From contig ARYC01001382.1 in assembly GCA_000711775.1 (NCBI GenBank), forward strand, positions 1 through 64,000: a DNA stretch of 64,000 bases, read 5' to 3'. A model generated the notes under the pieces. That model did no database searches, was not told the DNA's origin, and saw only the letters and a program-made list of their open reading frames with translations. The stretch comes from Oxytricha trifallax. Lineage: Eukaryota > Ciliophora > Spirotrichea > Sporadotrichida > Oxytrichidae. The position numbers and the translations under genes are program-made. Below are positions 1 through 11,077 of the stretch, in pieces (position 1 is the first letter of the stretch; each line of letters opens with the position of its first letter).

Positions 1-1
1 G

Positions 2-883
2 GTCCCTCATAATGGAAGGCAAGTTCGTGTAGAAAAAAGCGCGCCCCGAGAAGCCCCGCAAGAGTCACAGGCATTCGCTAAAGAAGTCTATCAGACGTTC
101 AAGCCAGAGCCCAGGAAGCACCTAATACAGAAAGCCAAACAGCAACATCAGACCCTCAAAGAAAGACCGTCCAGGGCAACCCAACTTGCTGGGCTCAGAA
201 ATGATGATTAGAAGGAGGCATTCGCACAAGCAGCCTTGAAAGCCTCCACTGAGAAGGCAAGAATAACAAAGCTCTTCAACAAGTTCAATGCCGAGGAGAA
301 CAAGGAGGAGTCCTCAACTACCAAGGATGAGGATCTCATGATTAAGTCCCACGCCAGGCTCGCCAAGATCTTCACTTACTATGAATAAATCAGGACCAAG
401 AAGTACATCCCTCCCTTCGACATCATTATGGACGAGGTCGAGGCCGCCCCTGAGGATCACTAAGAGGTTGAGGTGGCTTGGAACTGGTTCCTCAGTGTAT
501 CTCCTGCTTACAAATAAAGACTTCTGCAGTAGCAGGTGGAGGCCCACTTCAAGACTACCAACCGTTCAGATTTCAACAACCAGCCCCACATCGTCAAGTC
601 CACCTCGATCAAGAAGGCAATGGACGCCTACAAGGAGACCGCCAGGTGCAGGGTCCTCGAGGGGTTGCAGGTCCTGTTCAGCGAGAACCCGGGGATCCCA
701 TTTGCTATTGTCAACAACTTCAAGGATTGCCTGAAGGACGACAAGATCATGGAGTTCAGGAAGTGGCACGAGATGGAGATCAGTGACTTGAATAATGCCA
801 GGCTACAAGTGTCAGAAGGCAAGAAGATGACCAGAGAGGAGTCCAGGTACTTCGACAAAATCTGCAAGATGATCAAGCAGTGA
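2..883 (+). CDS. Host gene A, 3' part, family not recognised
   Basis: One frame runs uninterrupted from the left edge to a TGA at 881-883 (293 codons, 5' end outside the window). TAA and TAG occur in frame several times where Gln fits, for example the run read as LLQQQ near 515, so the ciliate Gln code is needed. The protein is charged, helical and lysine-rich, and ends KMIKQ. Codon choice is rich in C and G at third positions, unlike the surrounding AT-rich DNA, which fits a well expressed host gene. I do not recognise the family. A paralogue (gene B) lies in pieces on the minus strand at 60588-64000: WNWFLSVSP, NNQPHIV, YKETARCRVLEGL and RYFDKICKMIKQ all have counterparts there. No IES is visible inside this copy. 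It is real coding sequence; its function is unknown. Confidence 0.85.
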
Positions 884-1934
884 GCCAGCTATTATTAAAT
901 TTATTAGAGTCTAATTCATTAAATTATCATTCTCTCTATTCCTTAAAAAATTACTCTTGGGGTTTTAACTAAATTCATCAAAATTTCGCGCTTTTAACAG
1001 ATCAATTTTTCCTTAGCAATTAGAGGAATAGTGATACAGCTTTGAAATTCCTGAATTTTTCCGTTTGCACTAAACTACACTTCACTTTTGTTCTTCCATT
1101 CATTCTAAATCTTTTAATTACATAAAAAATCTAATCATTTGCGTATTTTGTGTTTTAATATCAGGTTGTAGAAAGCATTTCGTCAAAAATGAATAATTGC
1201 ACATTTTTTGATTCCTTTAGTACATTTATCCAGTAATTGTGCTCTTCATTAATGTAGATATTAGTAAATTGATACAAATATGATTTGTAGCACATTTTTA
1301 TAGGATGATTTGTATTTATAATAATGTGCTAATGTACTATTATATCCAATCTAATTTTTAAATAAAGTACATTAAAATCAAATTAGTAATGTATAAAAAT
1401 TATGCCAGTTATATTTGTGGTTAATTAATTTATATATAAAATGATATAAAAAATCTTATTTATAAGCATTTTATATTTAATATTTATCTGATGTATGAAT
1501 ATCAAGAACATTGATGGAAAAATAAGTTAAATTATAAATTTACAAGTTTTTAAGAATATAATGAATAAATGAGTTCATCAATGATGAAATTTATAGTTAA
1601 TAGCAAAAAGGAAATTTAAGAATTACTTCTTAATATTTAATTGAGAGAGAGTACGAAATTAATTAAAATATATAAATAAATTTATCATTAAATTTAATAT
1701 GCCTAAATTGAAAATAATACTATGTTAATTCTTTTTTTTATTAAGATAAAACAAGCGTTTAACAAACTCAATTTAGATTTATAAAAATCGTTGATTAAAG
1801 CAATGACTTAAAGTTAATTATGATGCATGTATTAAATATTTTTATTGAAATTTTTTTAATAGCCTTAAAAAATTTTATTTTTACAATAATTGCAGGAAAT
1901 ATTATAAAATAATTTTTTAGATTAAAATCAAAGC
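884..1934. other. AT-rich 3' flank, no gene seen
   Basis: Very AT-rich sequence downstream of gene A. The only notable word is GGGGTTTT at 959-966, about 75 bp past the stop codon, which equals one spirotrich telomere repeat unit. A single 8-mer can be chance. Frames here are short or of random composition. Confidence 0.6.
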
Positions 1935-2090
1935 GATTATATTCCTAAGACTGTGCAGGACTTCCAATAAAATTACATTCTTTCTGAAGATGGTAAAGCA
2001 CTTTATTTGAAGGATATTGCAGAAATTTATCAATCTGACTTTAAAAATAATGATCCAATTATGATTAAGAGATGCATGCAACATTAAAAC
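1935..2090 (+). CDS. Coding island upstream of kinase-like island
   Basis: A stretch in one frame reads DYIPKTVQDFQQNYILSEDG and goes on through LYLKDIAEIYQSDF to a point near 2090, with TAA as Gln. Composition is protein-like (mixed charge, few Asn/Lys runs), unlike flanking frames. It precedes the kinase-like island at 2566 on the same strand by about 480 bp, so the two may be segments of one germline gene separated by an IES or intron. No domain is recognised in this part. Confidence 0.4.
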
Positions 2091-2565
2091 ATTCTTTAGT
2101 ATTAACAATCAAATACAGTTAATTAATAAATTATTCAAGAAGGTTAGATGACTGACTATCTAAAAATGCACTCCAATCTATTTAATTACACAAATTTAAT
2201 TATAATTTAATAAAATATTTTATTCATAGAGATTTATTATTTTCCTAAATTTTATTTAGAACTTATAAGTGTAGAAATATTTCTGGATCTTAATCAAAGC
2301 AAATTTTTAGTGTAAGGTAAGCATAAATCGACTTTTAGTTTTTTTATTCTTTTTATTAAAGTGATTAATTTAAATCAATATGACAAATATTAAAAAAGCT
2401 TAACTATCTATAAATTGATCAAAGATTAAAATATTATTAAAAATTAAGAAAATCTTAGAGTTTTTATTCTAAAATGTAATTATTGCTGAACAATTTTTCA
2501 TAAAACATTTTCTTTAATAATGGTAAATTACTCTTTTTTTAATGAATTTTATTTAATCAATAGTA

Positions 2566-2868
2566 TATATGAGATAGCAAGAGGAGGACAGTCGATTGTT
2601 TACTAACTAGACCACCTTGGAGTTGATGAAGTTGTGATAAAATAATCAGTTACTGAAACTAATGAAAAAATGGATGAAGTAATTAGACAATCAGTACTCA
2701 CTAATTAAATGGGCGAAACGTAACAGTTAAAATTACTATAGTCAGATAAATTTATTGCATAAGTTAAAGAAGAAATTATAGAATATGATGTCGATAATAA
2801 TATCATAAAAAACTATCTTGTAGTTGTCGAAAGAGCAAGATTTTCACTTAAGGATTTACTGAAAATAT
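2566..2868 (+). CDS. Protein kinase N-lobe fragment
   Basis: The translated island begins EIARGGQSIVYQLDHLG, matching a glycine-rich ATP loop (GGxSxVY). About ten residues on comes DEVVIK, a good candidate for the VAIK lysine. Later segments read LLQSDKFIAQVKEE and YLVVVERARFSLKDLL, which fit the region before and after the hinge of a protein kinase. TAG and TAA are read as Gln inside it. The catalytic loop is not next to it: HRDLKP motifs appear at 13.25 and 13.31 kb and a GTxDYxxPE motif at 58.3 kb, and nothing shows these belong to the same gene. It may be a macronuclear-destined segment or a decayed copy. Confidence 0.6.
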
Positions 2869-3439
2869 GTGTTCTAACCGAGATACTTTTCCACACATCT
2901 CCCTATACTAGGCCGAGATATACCTACCGACCACTCTCGCTCCTTCTCACCATATAAATACATTTTTCTATGAAATTTTTCTTCTTCATACCTCTAATCT
3001 ACCTCAATCATGAAAATATTTGTTATATAAATTACAAAATATTTAATTAAATTCCCTTTATTTGTCGACTATTCTGTATTTGAATAGAACTTCAATTTCA
3101 AATTTTAAAAAGAATTTCTAATTTAAACATTGATATCGATTATTTTATTTTAATTTTAAATATCATAAATCAACTTCATTTGTCATAATATGAAGATAAA
3201 AATAATCAAATGAATGATTTTTCATTTTTTTAAATAATTATTTTATAATTGCAAAAGATCTAAGAGAATTGAATAAAGTATCATGTTTTTTTTCGAATCA
3301 TGAAGAATGAAGTTAATTTAATGTATATTAATGGTTCTATTTTTTATGAAGGGTAGGGGTATCTCTTTTAGAACAAATATGGAATAATAACTATTTTAAT
3401 ATTTTGATTAATTAAATAAATTAAATCGCGGTAATGAAG
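2869..3439. other. AT-rich spacer before the 10.4-kb transposon
   Basis: After the kinase island the frame stays open but turns into Phe/Leu/Ile-rich random-looking sequence. A short less AT-rich patch at 2870-2960 is not recognised. No gene is supported between here and the transposon end at 3440. Confidence 0.5.
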
Positions 3440-3518
3440 TATATAAACCCCAATACGTATGTACATAAGAATTTGATAAGTGCGTAAACGAATTTAATTA
3501 AATGTGTTAATACGAAAA
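3440..3518 (+). repeat. Left terminal inverted repeat of the 10.4-kb transposon
   Basis: 79 bp, starting TATATAAACCCC and ending ..TTAATACGAAA. Its reverse complement is found at 13782-13860. The CCCC near the tip recalls telomere-like tips of TBE elements, though no tandem telomere repeat is present. Confidence 0.9.
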
Positions 3519-4218
3519 ATTAAATTAAGGCATTTTAACTAAATTTGAAAGTGCCTCTTTAAGGTCCTTAGAAAGCGAGTCCGTGAAAAGCAGCGAATAT
3601 TGAATCTTGAATTCTCTTTGCACTTAACCGTACCAATTGATTAAGAATGATTAGTCAACTCGAAACAACCTAAAAATCCAGTACCTTTCCCGATTCACTT
3701 CCCCTCTTTTTCAACATTTTCCTTCCCCCTACCCTGGCAACCCCCTATAATCCAGTCTTTTGGCTTAAGCTAGAGCCCCTTTTTCGACCTTCAAACCTTC
3801 TACCCGAAATTTCCATTTTGAGTACCATTAACTTCTAGCGATTCCCGTCTTCACATTTCTCCTCGCCATTATTCAGTTATAGACAGGCAAGGCTTTTGAA
3901 TTTTAACGGATTTCGCGATTTCGACATTTTTTTTAAAAGCCAATTTTGGATGGCTCGAGCTCGAAACTTTCTAAAAATTATCATGGCTCTTCAACAACCC
4001 ATCACCTTGAGACTTAAAGCTGCTAGTTAAGTTAGTAACAGTGAATTATATCTACTAGAAGTGCAATTTCTTCTAGCTAGCTCTAAATCCGGAGGATAGA
4101 GACGAAAGTGTGAAAAATCTCTCAGTAAATTTGCAAAAATCCAATCCAAATTTTAATAATCCAGCTATTTAGTATTAAAATCTAGTCGAATTAATCATTA
4201 AAATCTACCATAAACTAG

Positions 4219-7200
4219 ATGAATCCAGCCCCTGGATTTTAGATGGCTTCTAAGACTGACCCTCCTCAACTTCTCAATAAGGAAGCTGGGAAGCTCAAAT
4301 CTTTGATATTACCTTCTATTTAGAACCTATTAATGATTAGCAGGTGCCAGAACTGGTACCCGAACAAGAAAACTTACCTCAGATTTTCGAAAATCTACTA
4401 GCCAATGTAAATCTTGAAGATGCGGGTAAACCTAAGGGTATAAAATCTGAATATAAAAATGCACAAGACAGTGCTAAAATCAATCGTGCAAAGGAATTTC
4501 TGCACTAAAACAACTTTAATTTAAGTTTGCTGCTGGAGCAGGTGGATTTTGCAGGCTTTGAAAAGACTAAGGATTTTAAGTAGTACGTGAGAAAGTATTT
4601 AAATAACAATAAACCCAAGTAAGTGAAGCACAGCCACGAAAGTAAATCTGTAATTTCAGAGCCTCCTGAACTATCTGCAATCGACGAAGAGGTGAAGGTG
4701 AGTGATTTCACTACGAGCGTAAGCTTTGCAAGCGATTAGAAACATGATAAAGAACCCTTACCTCAACTCTTTATTAACTACGGCGCGATCATCGGCCACG
4801 AGGTGTTAATTAAACACTTTGAAAATTTCAAAAATTCTAAATATTATGAAAGGTCTTGCATCTTGCAAGAAATAGTGACTCGTAACACTCAGTCACTTTT
4901 ATCATTCTTGAACAATTTTGAGAACGTCAACGATCAATAAATACTCTAGGACCTGTTCTCCCTGCTGGTGGATTTAATTCTCAGCAATAGTAATATAGAT
5001 CAAGATTCCAAGCCTCGTATCTTTTTAGCCGCTTTGGGTTATTATATGGGAGAAAAAGTCGAAGTTGAAGACTCACTTATTTTGGAATCAATATTATTAT
5101 TAGTTCGCTCGCCTAATGCAAGGCAGGCACTAGGCCTGGCAAATTACGTATTCTTCAACACAGCTTCAGCCTTCACTATACAGCTTGCTCAAGTGAAAAA
5201 ACTGGATGATTCAAACCCTTATGTAATACAATTTATGAGTGATACCTGGTAGTTATACTCAATTGACCCTCAAGTTAGAAGGTTAATACCTTCTTCATTC
5301 TTTATATTGAATGTGCCTTTCATTACTTTACTCAAACAAGACTGCGGCTTGCACTTAATCAGAGATATTCCAGTTGCATATACAGAGCACTTCGTGAGAA
5401 TTTGTGCTTTAAGTTGCTGTCCAACTGTTGACTCTTTAAAAGAGTACATCTCATTAACCAGGTCTACATTCTTACAGAAGTAAGAGGTTATAGATTAAAA
5501 CACCATGGTTTACTTTATGAAAGGCCTCGCATCAAGACTATAGAATAGAGACGTGCAATGGGTTGGTAAGATTGAGCAAATCAAGAGGCTTCAACAGTAA
5601 TTAATAGAAGCTTAGGTCGAAAAGAATGTAAGTCTTACAAGCAACATTATTGAAAACTGCCTTCATGGTGACTGTTCTGAAATTCAACGAATTTTGCAGC
5701 TTCCTCGCAATATGGAAGCATTCTCTGATAAAATTGTTGCAGAACTACTTTTACTCTTTGAGAATGTTAACATTATGCACTAATTAGCAAGGACTTTCAA
5801 TTAAAAGCCTCCAAATGAAAGGTTGAGTGTGAGTGAAGATTTAGAAAACTGCAGCAAAATCTTGGATTTAAGTTGTATAGTTCACAAGTTTTGTGCATTA
5901 ACTACATTTGCGATAACTTAAAGTCAAGCCATTTAATTCATTTTGGTATAGGAAATGGCAAGACCTTAATTTCTATTGCGCTAGCCATTCTTATAGCTCT
6001 TAAAACCAAGCTATCCGTAATCATAATTGGTAAGAATGAGCAATTGGTATAGAGGGATTTCAAGAAATTCTAAAAGTTAATTAGTGCAATGGCTCTTAAT
6101 TCAAACTTTAATTTCATTGCAAGAAGCGCAGGTATTTATTTCTTTACTCAGCCACAACTGAAGAAATAAACGAAGAACCCTAAATTCATGAGTGTGTGGC
6201 ACGAGAGTATCGTGCTGGTTGATGAGTACGATTGGATTTTATTAGATGGTTCCAGTGAAAACATTGTAAACTAGCTCAATCTCTTCAAGCAAGCAAAAAG
6301 TATTGTTGGTTTTTCAGGCAGCCATCTTTCTCAAACCGAATAACATTGCCTTAACTTGGCTTTGTCAAGCACGCCTGTGGTGTTCCCTACACTTGATAAG
6401 TTGTAAGGAGACAAGAAAACTTAGCTGCCAGACTTGCTCGTGAACTCAAATCAAGGAGACTATTTGAAAACAATCAAGGAAATCATAAAGGATTAAGTAG
6501 CGAATTCCCCAGTTTTAATTGTTGCCTCTGCAAATTACAGCACTATTGAATAAGGCCTTTAATATTCAGGCTGCGATTTCACAAGTTTCAGCCACGGCCA
6601 CGCTGCTGTAATTGAAGCTACCCTTGAAGGCAGGTATTTAATGAAGAATGCAAGCAAGAACTATAGAATTTACTTGCTGAATGAAGCAAAGGGTAGAGGC
6701 ACAGACATTTAAACGAATGATGAAATCAATCAAAATGGTGGCTCATATTTAATTATCGCTGATGTTTTTACAAAAAGATCTGAAGAAAAATCATTGGTAG
6801 GATTGGTAAGCTCAACACCAAAGGTAGATGGCAGAGAGTGTTATATAAACTAGATTCTAAAAGTAGTGCAGAGCAGCTGCTCGTAGTGGAGTAAAATGAA
6901 GCAGACCTTAATCTTGATCGCAAGTACAATTTGGTATAATCAATTTTGTAAAATCAATAAGAAGCAATGGAAAATTCAATTGAATCAAACTTAGTGCCTC
7001 AAGAATAGATAACTGCAGAACTTTCCAATAAGAATGAGGATGATAAGAAGGTACGAGAAATTGTTGAACACCTATAAGGCTCACTGAGAAATCTTATAAC
7101 GAAGCAATCCATCCAATTGAAGAAGAGAAGAAAGAAAAAGTTGAGGAACTTAAAGAAGCTGTCTCAGTTGAAGAACCAACTGAATAAAGTAAATTGGGTT

Positions 7201-7620
7201 TTTATTAACCAACTCTCATAGAGGTAATAGAAGAGAAGATGAGTTAAATCCAGTGCTGCAAAACAACCGTTTGAAGAGGTATAGAAATTGGTGCACAAGA
7301 ATTTAAAGCGGTAGCACCATGAGATTACTAAGGCTCAAAGCAGAGAGAGATCCAAAAATAAAAGCAGTACTACAAGTTCAAAGAGAAGATTAGTGAAAGG
7401 ATAATAAAAGCTTGACTAAATCAAAGAATAAAATAAGACTTGAGATCATTATACTCGTCGCAGTGCCAGAGATAAAACATTCACTTGCACTTATACAGAG
7501 CTGCCAGAGAGTGAAGAGACAATGGAAAGATGGATGAAGGCAGCCTCTAGTGAGAGAAGGCACTTTAAAAACGACATAAATCACAAAAATCCAGAGAGAA
7601 AACCAAGATTAAGAATATGA
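4219..7620 (+). CDS. SecA-like superfamily 2 ATPase, with frame changes
   Basis: A long coding region using TAA/TAG as Gln, from ATG at 4219 (alternative 4243) to TGA at 7618-7620. The first 1.6 kb encodes a helical N-terminal region with no known domain. Then come a Walker A loop FGIGNGKT (near 5950), a DEAD-box-like VDEYDW (near 6220), GFSGSH, and AKGRGTDI (near 6700), the SecA motif equivalent of AGRGTDI. A GRIGKLNTKGRW segment (near 6800) fits SecA motif VI. The C-terminal part is a charged tail. The reading frame changes near 4300, 5840, 6790 and in the tail after 7090. The change near 5840 could be a 23-nt intron (GTTGAG...TTTAG); the others look like single-base indels, either decay or assembly error. 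SecA-like proteins occur in ciliates; a role in transposition is not known. Confidence 0.7.
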
Positions 7621-7747
7621 GATTTATCTTAATTTTTTAAGCAATTCACCATATAAGTTTTTGCTATTAAGCATATAGAGATTCATGGAGGAAAAGAAGC
7701 AGCAGCATTCAGAATCTGAAGTTCTCGGCTGCGCTAAGCAGGTTCAA

Positions 7748-8512
7748 TCAGTTGTTATTGAGCATAAACTGGTCTCTCATCTTGCGTAAGTCAAGCAACT
7801 CACTTTCCAAATTGTCATGATCTTGTTTCAACTTTTTAGTTTACTGCAAGAATTCCTGCTTATCTTATTTAAAGCTTATTCATAATCTTTTACCTCCTCC
7901 AATTAATCAAGAGTTCTCTTTCTTTTAGATGAATCCTTTACTAGATTCACAGCCTTACCTCGCTCAGCTACACACGAAATTAAGACAGAGTAAACTTACT
8001 GCTAAAGTTAAGACATCTGCTGAGAGCGTCCACGAACTCGGGTCTCATTTCTATAAAGAGATCTCTGTTTTACTCTAGCTTTTCTCTTCGTTAGAGCATT
8101 GCATCATGAATATCTAGGAGACACCGTCGGTGTCTAGGGTGAAGAGCAAGTCACAGATCCATTATCTGTCTAGGTGGACACAATCTCGTTCATCTGGCAA
8201 ATATTACAGCAGTCTTGCAGATCCTCTTGCATAATCGAGAAAGTCTTAAACTGTAAGTCCATCGATTTGAGGCACTGCTGACACTTTGACTGCGTCTCTT
8301 CTTACATACTATAATAACAGTTACAGGGATAAGTTAATCGTTACTTCTTTCTCTGCTCTTATGATTTACTTAAGGAAATAAATGCTGGTGGAGTCTGCTT
8401 TGGGTAAGAAAGCGTGGCAGTCTTGGGCAAGAAAGTTGTATAGCTCTTTCTTACTTTTGCATTTCTGGGCGAGTTCTAGAACATTGATACCAGTAAGATA
8501 TCCTTGGTTCAT
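7748..8512 (-). CDS. Coiled-coil protein of unknown family
   Basis: ATG at 8510-8512 opens MNQGYLTGINVLELAQ, and one frame is open for 155 codons to a TGA at 8045-8047. It reads as a soluble helical protein (KSKKELYNFLAQDCHAFLPK, IYFLKQIIRAEKEV, VPQIDGLTVQDFLDYA). Near 8100 a second frame takes over naturally (MLQRREKLEQNRDLF, then MRPEFVDALSRCLNF), followed by a leucine-heptad segment (LEEVKDYEQALNKI, LKQDHDNLESELLDL) ending at TGA 7748-7750. So the intact protein was probably about 250 residues, with one or two indels or tiny introns. A GTAAGT...GTGTAG stretch of 32 nt at about 7972-8003 could be an intron. It is transcribed divergently from the transposase, with 191 bp between the starts. 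Confidence 0.65.
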
Positions 8513-8703
8513 TAAAATTTAAAAGTTAGGTGCTTTTCACCATTTTTTATAGGTCAATTTCGATTCAGGAAGACACTACCGTTACTAAAACTAGAGAGTG
8601 CTTTTTATGATAATGAAATGTTACCAGCACGGTCCAATTTCAGCTAGCGGAATTCCTACCAGCACCAAGAGAATTCATTATTATTAAATTTAGGAATCCG
8701 TCT

Positions 8704-10333
8704 ATGGAATCATATTATTAGAAACGACAGTCAAGACTCTCAGAATTCTTCAAGTTGGAAGATAAAGATTATGATGGTAATAGTTCAAGTGAAGAGCAGA
8801 GCTCTTCCAGTGGTTCAGAAGATTTTCAAAATCATGCAGAATACTTAACAACTAACATGCTTTACCAGAGAAACATAACTCTTGCAGATGTGAATATAGA
8901 AGAAGTAAGTGAAAATGATATGATTTCACTATTTAATGAGATTCGTGATGAAATTTCAGAGTTTGAAATCGATGGATTTATCATTGATCCTAAACAAAAA
9001 TATAGAGAAAGTATTAAAAAAGGAGCTAATGAATCATTACTTAATGATAATTAAATTAAGACTCTTGGTTAGCTAGTGTTAAAGCTTTACACTGAGTATA
9101 AGCAATCAGATTTAGAACCCTAGAGTTTGATGGAACCTGGTTAAGATTTCGACTTAAAAGCTCTTGAAGCCAAAGTTATTGAGAATCATAAAGTAAAAGA
9201 TTAAATTCCGATTTTTGGTTAGCACACACAATTGAATGCAATAGTTCCTCGTAGACTACAAAAGTAGTTTAGAAAGGAGAAATAATTGTAAGAGAAGGAA
9301 CTTAAACTTGCATAGTCACTTAGATTAAGAGTTACAGAAAAGTTAACTTACCTCTAAATAATGGATAGACTTGGTATATCATACTATAAATTAAGAAGGT
9401 ACCTAAAAAGCCCAATCAAGAAAGCTTAATTTTGGAATCTAAAATAAATTAATAGAGGCAAGTATAAGAAACTGCATAGCAGAGCACGCACTCATATTGT
9501 GAATATGTTAATGTTTAACATTTAACCAGTGCAGGTTTCTGATATACAGCACAGTTTACAGAAGAATATTTAGTTAAGGTGTAGCAGGTAAATGATAAGA
9601 AGACTTTTGAAGAATGAATTAATGATGACTTATAAATAAATCAAGTAGATTTCAACATTGCATAACAGCAATAGTAGCAAGTTATAAAGATAGTATGCAG
9701 CTCAATAATTCGTGGAACACTTAAGTAAGGGTAGGAGAATAATCAATATTGATGAATCAACTCTTAATTAAACTGATTAAAGACACAGAGGGTGGACTGC
9801 CCCTTATGTAAAAAATAGAGTTACAAATTCACAGAGACTAAAATAAATGAATTTAATTATTGGAGTTGCAAGTACAGGAGAGCTGTACTATACAGTTAAT
9901 CATGGAAGAACTAACTAGCACTCATTTATGTACTTCCTATGTAAACTAGTTAATGTATTGGATTCAGTTGACACTAGTTGGAGAGAAAATACTTTAATTC
10001 TACTTGATAATGCACCTTACCACAGATCACAAAGTATTATGAATAAGTACCTGGATTTGGCTTTGCCAATAATGTTTTTAGGGCCTTATCACTATAGAAT
10101 CGCACCTGTTGAATTGATGTACTCTTGGATCAAAAATCGAGACTTGAACCCTCTGAATACCAAGGCGTAATCAAAGTAAGTCGCTTGGAGTTCACCTTTT
10201 TAGGGGCTACTGGGCAGCATTCATGAAAGAGCTGGGCATGAATATTAGCAGGATCAACTAGAACTTGGTGAGGCGCTGCTTTTATCACGTGTTGACAGCG
10301 GCCTTGGAATCGATTTCGCTAAAAGATTTGTGA
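8704..10333 (+). CDS. IS630/Tc1-type DD34E transposase
   Basis: Exon 1 (8704-10175) plus exon 2 (10204-10333) give 533 codons with no interruption when TAA/TAG are Gln. The N-terminal part is acidic and Ser-rich (SSSEEQSSSSGSED), followed by a basic helix-turn-helix-like region (about 220-330; LTYLQIMDRLGISYYKLRRY). The catalytic triad is visible: D350 in INIDES, D435 in LLDNAPYH, and E470 in APVELMYSWIK, 34 residues after the second Asp. After the intron the frame continues as GYWAAFMKELGMN and ends SLKDL before TGA at 10331-10333. Such enzymes cut and join DNA at TIR ends, and in ciliates related enzymes take part in germline DNA elimination. With all three acidic residues and an open frame it looks functional; whether it is expressed cannot be told from sequence. 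Confidence 0.85.
10176..10203 (+). other. Probable 28-nt intron in the transposase
   Basis: Begins GTAAGT and ends TTTTTAG. Removing it joins codon AA|G and restores the frame into GYWAAFMKEL and 33 more sensible residues; without removal the frame becomes random. The alternative is a chance indel, but canonical borders and a pyrimidine tract make an intron more likely. The length is typical of Paramecium-like introns and short for hypotrichs. Confidence 0.65.
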
Positions 10334-11077
10334 GCTAGGCGAAAGTGCGAGGTTAATAAGCGGTGCTTGCTAACAAGAGTGGCCTAATTTAATTCGATTT
10401 TTGCGAGTATTAAATATTATTAAGGAGAGCTTTTTAAGTTGAATTAAGAAAAGTTAATTGAATTTGAAATGAAATTTGCAAGGCTCTTACATTTTAAATA
10501 TCTCGAATTTCTTGATAATTATTCACGATTTTTATAGGTTGGAGTTCGCCATTTTTTAAAGTAGGTACCTTGAAAACGAGAGAAGTTAAATTAAAATGGC
10601 GATTTTTGAGAACTAGGGTTTATTAAAATTAAGGGTTTGGGCTTTCAACTCTGTAAGGTAAAGTACAAAGAAATTGAAAAAGCGATTTTTTAAAGTAAGG
10701 AAATTAGAGCGATTTTCGCAATAAATATATCAAGAAAATAAAAAAAGTAAGAAATCGTTATTATAAAATTGGTGACTTTGTCAATTGTTTATATTGAAAA
10801 TTTTCATTCTAAATTCTCAAAATTTCATACTTTTACCTTGAACTTTTAACCAAACTAGGCAAAAAAAATAGCCAAAATAAGCGAAATTCGCCTTTTTCAA
10901 TTAATTTGGTGGAAAAATTGGCTGAAATCGCTCAATATTCAGTCGTTTGAATATTTAGGAAAATATGAGCCTATTTAAGTGAGGCGAAAATTATAATAAT
11001 TTATATTTTCAAAACCAAATTAAACTTTTAACTAAGTTATTTTTTTTCAACTTTTCTCTACCAAATTTTCAATTTTA
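10334..11077 (+). other. Spacer between transposase and 495-codon ORF
   Basis: About 740 bp of AT-rich sequence inside the transposon. No protein-like frame, RNA gene or repeat is evident. It must hold the 3' end of the transposase transcript and the promoter of the next ORF, but no element is recognisable. Confidence 0.4.

Noticed and set aside
959-966. GGGGTTTT as an encoded telomere or chromosome end of gene A
   Set aside because: A single unit without tandem repeats; the same word occurs elsewhere in the window away from genes.
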